Assembly (NCBI RefSeq): GCF_008727925.1
Contig: NZ_VTWT01000001.1
Location: 833,987-897,986 of the forward strand
Origin: Adhaeribacter soli
GTDB lineage: Bacteria; Bacteroidota; Bacteroidia; Cytophagales; Hymenobacteraceae
Reading direction: 5' to 3'
DNA length: 64,000 nucleotides
Shown here: piece after piece, positions 55,723-64,000 of the stretch
How the letters are laid out: every line of letters starts with the position of its first letter
Position numbering within the stretch: position 1 is the stretch's first letter
The notes under the pieces: generated by a model
The model's database searches: none
What the model was told of the DNA's origin: nothing
What the model saw: the letters and a program-made list of their open reading frames with translations, nothing else
Made by a program: the position numbers and the translations under genes

Positions 55723-57181
55723 ACATCAGCGATTTAAACAGCATTTCCGAAACCAGTTGCGCACCTTTCGGGGTAAAGTGGGTAAAATCTTTGTTAGCCA
55801 AAGGCGGTTTGGCAAACACCCAGCTTGGCATCGAGTCTTTTCCGCCCATGGCCGCATACAGGTCCCAGAAAGCGCAGCCTGCTTTAAAAGCCGCTTTGCG
55901 TTGCGCATCCCGAATCATTTCTACGTTCGGATACGTGGTGTACACTTCTCCTTCCTTGCGGCTCATATCCGAAACGCCTACTACCAGAATACTGGCCTCC
56001 GGCGCTACTTCCCGGAGCAATTTGAGCTGGGCATAGAACTGTTTTTCGTAAAAGGAATAGTCGTTAATAACGTGCGGCACTACGTTTACCCCGTACTGCA
56101 GAATAATGAATTTCACGTTCAGCGCCTGAAATTGGCTTTGCAGCAAGGCCTTGTTCATCCGCACGAATTCGGTTCCCGAGCTCCCCCGGAAAGGCATGTT
56201 GTCGATTACTACGCCGGCATTAGCATCCAGGGCAGCGCCGTAAATTTCCGGGCTTTTGGTGCCTTCAAAGACCAGTTTCAGTTTTTTGAAATTTCCCGGG
56301 ATCGGTTGCTGAAAAACAGTGGGCTCGGTGGTAACCGGCAACTGAATCGTAACGGTAGTATCGGGACTCTGCAGTTTCAGGGCTACTGGCGCTTCGGGGT
56401 TTTTATAAAGTAGTTTAATGTTCTCGAAACGGCTGTCGCGCGGGTAAGCGCCCGGGGCTTTGGCAAATTCGACCCACACGTGGGGCCGTTTTTTGGTAAT
56501 GAATTTCGGCTGCCGGGCCAGGCTATCAGCAGCAGTTGAATCACCTGCTACCTGATGCGCATAAGTAAAGGAGAAATTGAAATAACTTCCCATAATGCCG
56601 TAGTTATGAGGCGCCTTTTTCCGGTAGTCCGGACCATAAGCCCGTATCCGTTTCCAGGCCTCGTCACTTTTTATCTGCAACGAAGTACGGTTTCCCAGGG
56701 CATCCTGCAAAGGAACCAGGCCAACCCCACTTCCCCCGAACCGGTTCTGAAATTTGTTCCGGAGCGAAGCCGTGATCCGGTCGCCTTCGATCTGGGAATC
56801 GCCATAATGCACGGCCCGCACCAGCTCTTTCGATTCGGGAATGCCCTGCAGGTGCCGGAAAAAAGTATATAAAAGGGTATCGTTGCCTTCCGGGTATTGA
56901 ATTTTAAAGCGGCTTTCCAGGGTATCGGTTAAGGCAGCTCTTTCAGTTCCGTTCCGTTTATGGCCGGCGGAAGTTTTTTCTACCGCCGGGGTAAATTTCT
57001 TTTCCAGGCCGGAAATATCGGCGTATTGCTTGCCGGTTGTTTCAAACAGACTTTGAACGGTAAAGAACTGCAGCGATTTCCCGTTGGGCAGGTCAATGCT
57101 TGGCGGCAAAAAATATAAAACGACCGTTAGCAGCAGCCCCACGTACAACAGCAACAACAACGACCGGAAAGGCTTGATCAT
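55694..57181 (-). CDS. SGNH/GDSL-hydrolase family membrane-anchored protein
   Basis: This 495-residue protein has an N-terminal membrane anchor (SLLLLLYVGLLLTVVLYFLPP) and the SGNH blocks: VRAVHYGDSQIEGDRITASL (Ser), FIILQYGVNVVPHV (Asn) and DFTHFTPKGAQL (Asp/His). The ATG giving MIKPFRSLLLLLYV is preferred to the longer frame, whose first 14 residues are not signal-like. Compared with its neighbour it has a long inserted carbohydrate-binding-type domain. It probably forms, with its neighbour and the MBOAT protein, a glycan O-acetylation set. Confidence 0.87.
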   Translation of the reverse strand: MIKPFRSLLLLLYVGLLLTVVLYFLPPSIDLPNGKSLQFFTVQSLFETTGKQYADISGLEKKFTPAVEKTSAGHKRNGTERAALTDTLESRFKIQYPEGNDTLLYTFFRHLQGIPESKELVRAVHYGDSQIEGDRITASLRNKFQNRFGGSGVGLVPLQDALGNRTSLQIKSDEAWKRIRAYGPDYRKKAPHNYGIMGSYFNFSFTYAHQVAGDSTAADSLARQPKFITKKRPHVWVEFAKAPGAYPRDSRFENIKLLYKNPEAPVALKLQSPDTTVTIQLPVTTEPTVFQQPIPGNFKKLKLVFEGTKSPEIYGAALDANAGVVIDNMPFRGSSGTEFVRMNKALLQSQFQALNVKFIILQYGVNVVPHVINDYSFYEKQFYAQLKLLREVAPEASILVVGVSDMSRKEGEVYTTYPNVEMIRDAQRKAAFKAGCAFWDLYAAMGGKDSMPSWVFAKPPLANKDFTHFTPKGAQLVSEMLFKSLMYEYEKFSNR

Positions 57182-57408
57182 AAAAAAATACTTCCAGGGA
57201 AATGGGCTGCAAATATACAACAAACCCGCCGGAAGCGGCCCGTTTTAGCTATATTTTCTTTTACAATAGCATTCTGCCACAGAAAACCCCAAGCATAAAA
57301 AAACATGTTCCGGTTGAATACTATAAAAAAGCACTTTGTAAAGATGGCCTTCTGTTCGGGAGTTCAGTAAATAGAGAAAAGAATTCATGTAACCAAACGT
57401 AAATCCGT

Positions 57409-57702
57409 ATGCCAACCATCCACCTGAATAACCTGAACAATATTTTCGAACTTCACGGAAATACTGGCCGAAGAAGCCTGGAACTGGAAAAAGTAGTTTT
57501 AATGACCGGTGCTGTTCCGGGCCTGCAGTTACAGGTGCTGGATGAAAAGAACCTCTCCATGTACACCCATGATCTGCAACCGGATACCAGTTCTTCCGAA
57601 ATCTACATTAACCGGAAGTTTGTCTTTTACGATCACCTCACCGTTCAGATCGTGAGCACGACACCCGGCACCGTTTTCGAAGCAGAAGTTTATTACCAAT
57701 AA
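57409..57702 (+). CDS. Small hypothetical protein, beta-rich
   Basis: This 97-residue protein has no signal peptide and mostly beta-strand pattern (LQLQVLDEKNLSMYTH, SSEIYINRKFVFYDHLTVQIVS, FEAEVYYQ). I do not recognise a family. The frame is closed by TAA and its codon use resembles neighbours. It could be a small cytosolic domain protein. Confidence 0.55.
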   Translation: MPTIHLNNLNNIFELHGNTGRRSLELEKVVLMTGAVPGLQLQVLDEKNLSMYTHDLQPDTSSSEIYINRKFVFYDHLTVQIVSTTPGTVFEAEVYYQ

Positions 57703-57837
57703 AGAACAGGATCAGGCAGGAACTTTGTAGAACGGTATTAATTCCGGGTGAAAAACATAACGTGCTTTTTTCTGGTGCTTTATAAAATTTTATTTTTCGG
57801 ATAAAAGTAGGCTGAAGCGTGGTTGTTGGTAAAAACG

Positions 57838-58088
57838 CTATAGCCGTCAGGCTAGCTAATTTATTGGGTCATCCTGAGCACAAGTGAGTGCGGGAGCGCG
57901 AAACTTGCGAGCGTAGCTCTCGAAGGAACTATCGCATACCGAACCCGAACGAAAGGCATTTTTTGCTACTCTCAAATGCCATAGAAGTAACCAATAGTTT
58001 CCTCAAGAGCTACGCTCGCAAGTATCGCGCTCCCGCACTCACTTGTGCTCGGAATGACCAGCTTTTCTTCTTAGCCTGACGGCTATGG
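57838..58088. repeat. Large 251-bp inverted-repeat element (family E)
   Basis: Two arms of about 84 bases (57838-57922 and 58006-58088) are near-complementary. Shared segments include ATAGCCGTCAGGCTA, GAGCACAAGTGAGTGCGGGA and CTTGCGAGCGTAGCTCT. A centre of about 83 bases separates them. The element looks like a MITE or a large palindromic intergenic unit, with no gene inside. The rest of the 57703-58448 gene-free stretch shows no other clear feature. Confidence 0.8.
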
Positions 58089-58448
58089 TAAAAACACGCA
58101 ACAACGGCAAACTGAAGAACCCAACAATTTAATCTTTATGGTTTAGCAGTGATTCCTTTTGGAAGTAAGGCTTGCTCTGATTTGAAACAGGTTAAGAAAG
58201 GTTAATACCTGAAATTGGCTTTTTGTAATTGAAGGTGCCGGTTTCTTAAAACGGTAACCTGGTATCCGAAAAAGTCCCCTATTCTCTTAGCCCAATCCTC
58301 TTAAGCCTGTTTCCGGGAAATTGTTTTTTCATTCAGCTTAAATTCTTATGCCACTACCATTTATTTAAGCCCTTGTGGAAACGAATTAGGATGCTTCCAG
58401 TAATAATAAATACAATCTTCTTAATTCCGCCGCCCCGGAAAACGAACT

Positions 58449-59945
58449 ATGAAACAGGCTGGTTTAATTTTTATTACCGCACTTTTAACCGCCATGCTGG
58501 CAATTGCCGGTTACCGGTACGTAGATAAGCGGCAGTACAGATTTTTTACATCCGGCGACGGCAGCCCTGCCGGTAGCGGAAAAACCAACCAGCCTTCTGC
58601 CTCCGTCGCTTTCGACTTTACCAAAGCTGCTTCACTGTCCACCCCTGCCGTGGTTCATATCAAAACCATGTACGAGCCCACCGGTTCCGGCGCGCAAAAC
58701 CCGTATGAGTTTTTCTATGGAATCCCGCAAGGACAGATACCGGCAACCGGCTCCGGTTCCGGGGTTTTGGTTTCGGCCGACGGGTATATTGTAACAAACA
58801 ACCACGTGGTGGAAGGCGCCAACCAGGTAGAAGTAATTTTACCCGACAAGCGCTATTTCAAAGCAAAACTCATTGGCCGCGATTCGAATACAGATCTTGC
58901 CCTCTTAAAAATAAACGAAAAGAAACTGCCTTTTATCTCCCTGGGGAACTCCGATCAGGTGCAGGTAGGCGAATGGGTACTGGCCGTGGGTTATCCGCTT
59001 TCGCTCAATTCTACCGTTACAGCCGGCATCGTTAGCGCCAAAGGCCGGAGCATCGGCTTGCTGGACCGGCCCAGCCAGGACATTTTCGGGGACGAGGAAG
59101 AACTCGAATCTACAGGTACGGCCATCGAATCCTTTATTCAGACCGATGCTGCAATTAACCCCGGAAACAGCGGCGGCGCCCTGGTAAATGCAGACGGCCG
59201 CCTGATCGGGATAAACTCGGCCATGGCTTCGCAATCGGGCACGTACGTAGGTTACGGTTTTGCCATTCCGGTAAACTTGGTGAGGAAAATTGTTTCGGAC
59301 TTTAAAAAATACGGTGAAGTGAAGCGCGGGTACTTAGGAGTGAGTTTCCCGGCGCCGGTGGTGGAAGAACAGTTGTTGCGGGAAAAAGGCATTAACCCCG
59401 GAAACGTGAAAGGCGTTTACATTACCGATGTGCAACCGGGCAGCGCGGCCGCTTCTGCCGGGTTGAAATCCGGCGATATCATACAAAGCATTAACGGCAT
59501 AACGATCGGTTCTTCGGCAGAGTTTTCGGAAAGAATTGCCCGCCAGCGCCCCGGCGATAAATTAAAACTGGGTTATCTGCGCAACAAAAAACCGGCAACC
59601 GTTACCGTAACGCTCAAGGGAGAATCGGAAGCAGATAAAAAACGGGAAATGCTGGCCGGCATCCACGCCAAGCTGGGCGCTACATTTGCCCCTATTCCGG
59701 ACGAAATAAAACAGCAATTCCGCCTAAAGGCCGGCCTTCTCATTACCAAAGTGGATGCAGGCGGCTTCTGTGACCTGGCCGGCATTCCGGAAGGAACCGT
59801 GATCACGTCGGTAAATGGCCGGCCGATCAGTACCATTGCACAACTCGATGCCGCCTTAAGCGCTTCCAGAAGTGGCGTGGTTCGTCTGGAAGGCATTATT
59901 CCGAACGGCACCAGTTTTGTATTCACGTTCCCGCTGGGCGCATAA
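58449..59945 (+). CDS. degP: DegP/HtrA-type serine protease with two PDZ domains
   Basis: This 498-residue periplasmic protease/chaperone begins with a signal anchor (LIFITALLTAMLAIAGYRY). The trypsin-like domain has the His of TNNHVVEGANQVEV, the Asp of SNTDLALLKI and the Ser of NPGNSGGALV. Two PDZ domains follow, marked by YLGVSF..GVYITDVQPGSAAASAGLKSGDIIQSIN and LLITKVDAGGFCDLAGIPEGTVITSVN. It degrades or refolds misfolded envelope proteins. It is a single gene with a terminator. Confidence 0.94.
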   Translation: MKQAGLIFITALLTAMLAIAGYRYVDKRQYRFFTSGDGSPAGSGKTNQPSASVAFDFTKAASLSTPAVVHIKTMYEPTGSGAQNPYEFFYGIPQGQIPATGSGSGVLVSADGYIVTNNHVVEGANQVEVILPDKRYFKAKLIGRDSNTDLALLKINEKKLPFISLGNSDQVQVGEWVLAVGYPLSLNSTVTAGIVSAKGRSIGLLDRPSQDIFGDEEELESTGTAIESFIQTDAAINPGNSGGALVNADGRLIGINSAMASQSGTYVGYGFAIPVNLVRKIVSDFKKYGEVKRGYLGVSFPAPVVEEQLLREKGINPGNVKGVYITDVQPGSAAASAGLKSGDIIQSINGITIGSSAEFSERIARQRPGDKLKLGYLRNKKPATVTVTLKGESEADKKREMLAGIHAKLGATFAPIPDEIKQQFRLKAGLLITKVDAGGFCDLAGIPEGTVITSVNGRPISTIAQLDAALSASRSGVVRLEGIIPNGTSFVFTFPLGA

Positions 59946-60044
59946 AAATGGCGTTCTTCTCCCATAAAAGGCATTTCCTTCTTTTAGCGGCAGCTCCAAA
60001 GTTCAGGCGACTCCAACGATTGTTGCGGAAACAAAATGCACAAA

Positions 60045-60072
60045 AAAAAGAGGGGTATAACGCCCTCTTTTT
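60045..60072 (+). terminator. Terminator after degP
   Basis: AAAAAGAGGG pairs perfectly with CCCTCTTTTT around an eight-base loop. Confidence 0.8.
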
Positions 60073-60168
60073 CAATATCTTTTTCAAGTTTGTTTCCTTT
60101 ATCAGATTAGTAGTAGCTGTTAATTTCAAACACATTAGTCCGAAACCGGATTTTTCGAAGCAGTTCAG

Positions 60169-60474
60169 TTATTGCACCATGGCTACGCCGGTTTTAGCAG
60201 TTGGCGTTTGGGGAGTAGCAGGTTTAGGCTGAGTTGATTTCTTAGCAACCATCGTCGGTTTGTTGCGTCTGCCCTTCGATTCCTGCTTTTTGTTGTAGGC
60301 TACATAGCGTTTATACACCGACGCGGAAGAGACCTGATTATTATCGAACCGGAAATTGAATTTGGAGAATGGTTTGTACTTGCGTCCTTCGGCCGTTCTC
60401 ATGCTGGAAGAACAAGAAGAAATGCTTAACAGGAAAGCTACTGCAGAGAATAATAGTGCGATTGACCTTAACAT
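60169..60474 (-). CDS. Small lipoprotein of unknown function
   Basis: This 101-residue protein has a signal peptide with a lipobox (FLLSISSCSSSM, Cys about 21). The mature part is basic (KPFSKFNFRFDNN, KRYVAYNKKQESKGRRNK) and ends in a Pro/Thr/Lys tail. I do not recognise a family. It faces the degP gene convergently. Confidence 0.68.
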   Translation of the reverse strand: MLRSIALLFSAVAFLLSISSCSSSMRTAEGRKYKPFSKFNFRFDNNQVSSASVYKRYVAYNKKQESKGRRNKPTMVAKKSTQPKPATPQTPTAKTGVAMVQ

Positions 60475-60799
60475 AATTTTTAAAATTAAAGGGTGAATAA
60501 TTGGTTTGTTTTAAGGTTGCCCCTTCCTGTTAATGCAGAAAGAAGGATTTAGTAGAATTTCACCATGTGCTTTGGGTTTGTTTTATATGTCCGCTGAATG
60601 CAAGAAGAATGCCTGTTGCAGGTTGTTTCTTATTTTCAGGAAATAAATTTTAAAAAAAGGAACTAAAATGCCGGATCTAAATTTCCACTCTTACGGGTGA
60701 ATAAAAAACCTATTACAAATCAAACATCAGATCTTCAAACACATACAAGCCATGAGCATTTAGTTTTTCGCATTAAAATGCTATCATTTTAAAACAAAA

Positions 60800-60830
60800 A
60801 AAGGGGAAGCATTTTTTATGCTTCCCCTTT
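60800..60830. terminator. Strong hairpin overlapping the end of a gene remnant
   Basis: AAAGGGGAAGCAT pairs perfectly with ATGCTTCCCCTTT around a T5 loop, with an A-run before it. On the minus strand it overlaps the stop of the short remnant ORF at 60816-60947. It looks like the terminator of a gene that has since been lost. Confidence 0.75.
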
Positions 60831-60947
60831 CCAGCTTGAGTAAATATTTAGCTCATGCGGTTTCCATTTAATAGTACAATCAATGGTTTTAGTAGTTGGC
60901 TGGGTAATTTCCTTTCTGGCAATCAGTTCATGGAGCGTGATTTCCAT
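60816..60947 (-). pseudogene. Remnant of a thioredoxin-family protein gene (C-terminus only)
   Basis: A 43-residue frame reads LHELIARKEITQPTTKTIDC and then CTIKWKPHELN. This resembles the C-terminal tail of bacterial redoxin/thioredoxin-family proteins, which end around a GCxIKWKPGN motif. The frame before its ATG is closed by TAG, and earlier sequence has only scattered similarity. The strong hairpin at its end is consistent with an ancient gene end. The call rests on one short motif, so it is tentative. The surrounding stretch from 60475 to 61493 holds no intact gene that I can identify. Confidence 0.45.
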
Positions 60948-61162
60948 GTTCTAATACTGCACCTTTTCCGGCTTTCCCGAATTGTTGTTCATGCCGCCAG
61001 TTAAGACTACCTAAAGATGAGAGCTTTACCTTACCGCAGCCCTCTCTTAAAAACGGAAAAAGATTTTTTTTCGTCTGAATCAGAATTTTCAGGATTTTAG
61101 AATTTTCAGAATTAAAGAAGCGAAGTTCGGTAGAGCCAATTTTCAAGATTCCTTTTCTATTA

Positions 61163-61239
61163 TGTACGGACAGGGCTTGACCTGTCCCCACGCATATCGC
61201 CTGCGCAGCGCCCCTGAAAACCACCTTAGCAGATCAAAA
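61163..61239. repeat. Family A palindrome joined to a dispersed repeat
   Basis: The 30 bases at 61163-61192 are identical, in reverse complement, to 819-848. They continue directly into the block shared with 52290-52340. The left flank (61075-61115) has the degenerate TCAGAATTTTCAGGATT text. It thus links three of the repeat sites. Confidence 0.85.
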
Positions 61240-61493
61240 CGAAAGCAGATTAAAGCCTTACCCGGAGGAATACTAATTTGAAAACGCTATCCTTCCGGCA
61301 GAAAAACTCCTGAAAAAGATACTTCGCTGTGGCGCAAGAAAAACAATAAATAAGCTTAGCCGGCCTGGGATATTAAAAACACGAACACAAGCAAGCTGGA
61401 AAATAGTTATTTAGTATACCAAAACAGATTTTAAGCAGGAAGATTTTCTCCTTTAATCATCTTTTAAAATCTCCGTTTGTTTCCGGGACTTTG

Positions 61494-62540
61494 CTATTTC
61501 TCAGCACTTTTCCCTAACGCTTTCTTCACTGCCGGCGCTACTACGGTTCCCAGCAATTCGATAGCGTGCATTACTTGGGCATGCGGCAGTGTACCCACGC
61601 TGATGTGCATCAGGAAACGGGTATTGCCAAACAGTTCGTGCTCGTACAGGATCTTATCGATAACCTCTTGCGGACTGCCCACCAACAGCGAACCGTCCGG
61701 TTCCCGCATCATGTCGTACACTTCCCGGTCCATGCCTGACCAGCCCCGCTCCCGCCCGATCTTGCTCATCAGGTAGGAATATGGCCCGTAAAATTCATCG
61801 GCGGCTTTTTTAGAATCGTCGGCAATGTAGCCGTGCGAATTAATGGCCAGTTGTAGTTTTGCCGGATCGTGGCCGGCCTCTTTCCAGGCTTGTTTGTAGA
61901 GGTTTGCAAAAGGCACAAACCGCGACGGGTTCCCGCCGATTATGGCCAGTGCCATAGGCAAGCCGTAATTAGCTGCCCGCACAACCGAGGCCGGCGTACC
62001 ACCCACGGCCACCCAAATGGGCAGCTCCGGCTGGTAAGGCCTTGGATAAACGCCCCGGTTATCGATAGCCGGCCGGTGTTTTCCCGACCAGGAGATCTTT
62101 TCGCTTTTGTTTAATTTTATAAGCAGGTCCAGTTTTTCGGCAAAGAGGGTATCGTAGTCTTTCATGTCATTGCCGAATAAGGGGAAGGATTCGATAAACG
62201 AGCCGCGCCCAGCCATTATCTCCGCCCGCCCTTTGGAGAGCAGATCCACGTGCGCAAAATCCTGGAATACCCGTACCGGATCGTCGGAACTCAGCACAGT
62301 AACGGCGCTCGAAAGCCTAATTCTTTTGGTTTTAACTGCCGCCGCGGCCAGGACAACGGCCGGCGAAGAAACAATAAAATCAGGCCGGTGGTGCTCGCCA
62401 ATAGAAAAGACATCCAGACCTACCTGATCAGCAAGTTCTATTTCTTCCATCAGGTTGCTCATCCGTTCGTAAGGGCTGAGCAGTTTCCCGGTGGCCGGGT
62501 CAGGTGTATTTTCGACGAAAGTAGTGATTCCAATTTCCAT
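61494..62540 (-). CDS. LLM-class flavin-dependent oxidoreductase
   Basis: This 348-residue protein has the bacterial luciferase-like TIM barrel of FMN/F420-dependent monooxygenases. Family segments include [89 protein letters not shown] and [31 protein letters not shown]. It closely resembles proteins annotated as LLM-class oxidoreductases of the YhbW group. The substrate is unknown. It is divergent from the pirin gene with a 268-base spacer. Confidence 0.92.
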   Translation of the reverse strand: MEIGITTFVENTPDPATGKLLSPYERMSNLMEEIELADQVGLDVFSIGEHHRPDFIVSSPAVVLAAAAVKTKRIRLSSAVTVLSSDDPVRVFQDFAHVDLLSKGRAEIMAGRGSFIESFPLFGNDMKDYDTLFAEKLDLLIKLNKSEKISWSGKHRPAIDNRGVYPRPYQPELPIWVAVGGTPASVVRAANYGLPMALAIIGGNPSRFVPFANLYKQAWKEAGHDPAKLQLAINSHGYIADDSKKAADEFYGPYSYLMSKIGRERGWSGMDREVYDMMREPDGSLLVGSPQEVIDKILYEHELFGNTRFLMHISVGTLPHAQVMHAIELLGTVVAPAVKKALGKSAEK

Positions 62541-62808
62541 GGCTGAATTTTGTTTGAATTTAATTGCTGCTAAACAAAAACGTAGCAGGCTGTTTACGTA
62601 AAGTAGTTTTATTGCGGGTGAAATATCTAAATTTCAGCTGAAATGAAATAACCATTTGCAGGTTCTTTTCTTAACGCGACCTTAAATAACCGCTCATCTG
62701 GTTTAATTAAATCAGAAAACATTGATTTCGTTAGTGGAACAAGTAATAGCCCGGACAGTTTTACTTTTAACATTTTTCAACCTGTTTTAAAGCCCTAAAA
62801 GAAAACCT

Positions 62809-63723
62809 ATGCTTGAGATCGTTATTGAGGCACGTAATGCCGCTATTGGCCCGGGAATGAATGTTAAGCGCATCCTGCCCTTCCGCCTGAGAAGAATGGT
62901 TGGCCCTTTTATTTTCATGGACCACGCCGGACCGGTAACCATTCTGCCCCAAAAGGTGCACGCCATGGATGTTTTACCGCATCCGCACATCGGCCTTTCC
63001 ACGGTAAGTTATTTGTTCGACGGGCAGGTAACCCACCGCGACAGCCTGGGGGTGGAACAGGTGATAAAACCAGGGGAAGTAAACTGGATGACGGCCGGCA
63101 GTGGCATTGCCCATTCCGAACGTTTTGAAGAACCGGCAGCCCTGGCCGGCGGTAAGCTGGAAATGATCCAGACCTGGGTAGCCTTACCAGAAAAGGACGA
63201 AGAAGCAAACCCAGCCTTCCATAATTATCAGCCCGAACAACTTCCCGTATTTACCGATACCGGTGTCTGGATGCGGTTGATTGCCGGGGATGCATTCGGG
63301 CTACGCAACGAAGTAAAAACCAATTCATCGCTCTTCTACCTGCACGTAGAACTGGAAGCTGGCGCGCGCTTCAGTCTGCCGAAAGAACATGCAGAACGGG
63401 GAATTTACGTAGCGAAAGGAAAAATTGAATTAGCTCACCAAACTTACGGTCCCGGACAAATGCTCGTATTCCGGAAAGGCGCAGAACCGGTGCTGCTGGC
63501 AAAAGAACCTACCACGCTCATGATGCTGGGCGGCGAACCTTTGGGAGAACGGTTTATCTGGTGGAATTTTGTTTCATCCCGCAAAGAACGCATCGAGCAG
63601 GCAAAGGAAGATTGGAAACAAGGCCGCATTCTATTGCCTCCAACCGATAACCACGAATTTATTCCGCTTCCCGAAGACAAATCGAAGCCGGCAGGAAGCC
63701 CGCAACCCGAAGCGCTTTCGTAA
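62809..63723 (+). CDS. Pirin family protein
   Basis: This 304-residue protein has the cupin fold of pirins. The metal-binding His of VLPHPHIGLSTVSYLFDG, and His and Glu of GSGIAHSER, are present, as is the opening ARNAAIGPGMNVKRILPFR. Pirins bind Fe or other metals; some have quercetinase activity and some act in redox sensing. It has no operon partner. Confidence 0.93.
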   Translation: MLEIVIEARNAAIGPGMNVKRILPFRLRRMVGPFIFMDHAGPVTILPQKVHAMDVLPHPHIGLSTVSYLFDGQVTHRDSLGVEQVIKPGEVNWMTAGSGIAHSERFEEPAALAGGKLEMIQTWVALPEKDEEANPAFHNYQPEQLPVFTDTGVWMRLIAGDAFGLRNEVKTNSSLFYLHVELEAGARFSLPKEHAERGIYVAKGKIELAHQTYGPGQMLVFRKGAEPVLLAKEPTTLMMLGGEPLGERFIWWNFVSSRKERIEQAKEDWKQGRILLPPTDNHEFIPLPEDKSKPAGSPQPEALS

Positions 63724-63868
63724 GGGGAATGAGAACCGGATTCTGTACGAATAACCCGCAATCTCCAACAACCATGATCGAACTTCAATAATCAAAAAAA
63801 ATATTCTCCTGATTTTCAATACAAAGTATAATTACGGAAAATATTTTCAGCATAAGACCAGCTTACTG

Positions 63869-63901
63869 TTTGCATAATTAAAATTAACCTTATACATTTG
63901 C
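63869..63901 (+). promoter_or_regulatory. Bacteroidota-type promoter upstream of tRNA-Asp
   Basis: TTTGC (63869-63873) as the -33 element and TACATTTG (63893-63900) as the -7 element match the TTTG and TAnnTTTG consensus of the Bacteroidota housekeeping sigma factor with about 20 bases between them. The tRNA gene begins about 50 bases downstream. Confidence 0.75.
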
Positions 63902-63949
63902 ATCACTTTAACGGAGAACGCTAAACGAAGCGAAAGAAATTAAAGAAAT

Positions 63950-64000
63950 GGTCCGGTAGTTCAGTTGGTTAGAATGCCGCCCTGTCACGGCGGAGGTCGC
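63950..64000 (+). tRNA. tRNA-Asp (GUC), cut by the window edge
   Basis: The sequence shows a GGTCCGG acceptor arm start, a D-arm (TAGTTCAGTTGGTTAGAA) and an anticodon stem CCGCC/GGCGG around the loop CTGTCAC, giving anticodon GTC (63984-63986). It continues past the window, so the T-arm and 3' end are not visible. A matching promoter lies upstream. Confidence 0.95.

Overview
The window looks like a chromosomal segment of an aerobic, probably pigmented member of the Bacteroidota, most likely the order Cytophagales (Hymenobacteraceae or Adhaeribacter-like). The reasons are a type IX secretion C-terminal sorting domain on a giant fibronectin-type protein, an overlapping DUF6728-type micro-ORF, a Bacteroidota-style -7 promoter (TAnnTTTG) in front of the tRNA gene, generally weak Shine-Dalgarno sequences, and Bacteroidota-like versions of LeuS, GyrA and IspG. 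Family names are from memory of protein families; no database search was run.

Layout. 1-600 is the 3' end of ispG. 849-19860 is a dense trehalose/alpha-glucan island. The minus-strand arm is treZ, a GH57/DUF3536 enzyme, treY and malQ, the last three chained by ATGA overlaps. The divergent plus-strand arm is glgE, a treS-maltokinase fusion and glgB, then after a perfect hairpin a fused otsA-otsB. Together they encode three routes to trehalose (OtsAB, TreYZ, TreS) plus the GlgE route from trehalose through maltose-1-phosphate to branched glucan. 20-44 kb is mixed: MmcQ/YjbR protein with a translationally coupled micro-ORF, a serine hydrolase, a broken DHFR-like gene, leuS, a DsbA-like protein, a spheroidene-monooxygenase-like protein, stress and membrane proteins, an AcpH-like protein, a 1276-residue secreted protein with eight FN3-like repeats, a phosphatase, msrA, two STAS-like paralogues, a CYP152-type peroxygenase and a membrane PAS sensor without an output domain.

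44.8-47.7 kb is a compact operon encoding a thioredoxin-like protein, ApbE (FAD:protein FMN transferase), a tiny DUF4266 lipoprotein ending in a Gly/Cys tail, and a DUF3570 outer-membrane protein. It is my best candidate for an incompletely understood system. After it come a TPR protein, gyrA, a small lipoprotein, an MBOAT acyltransferase with two SGNH proteins (surface-glycan O-acylation), a DegP/HtrA protease, an LLM-class flavin oxidoreductase, a pirin and a truncated tRNA-Asp(GUC) at the right edge.

Intergenic spaces carry many palindromic repeats, several as inverted pairs in the manner of REP/BIME elements. One family has near-identical or identical copies at three loci across 60 kb. 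No insertion sequence, integrase, CRISPR array, rRNA or phage module was seen.
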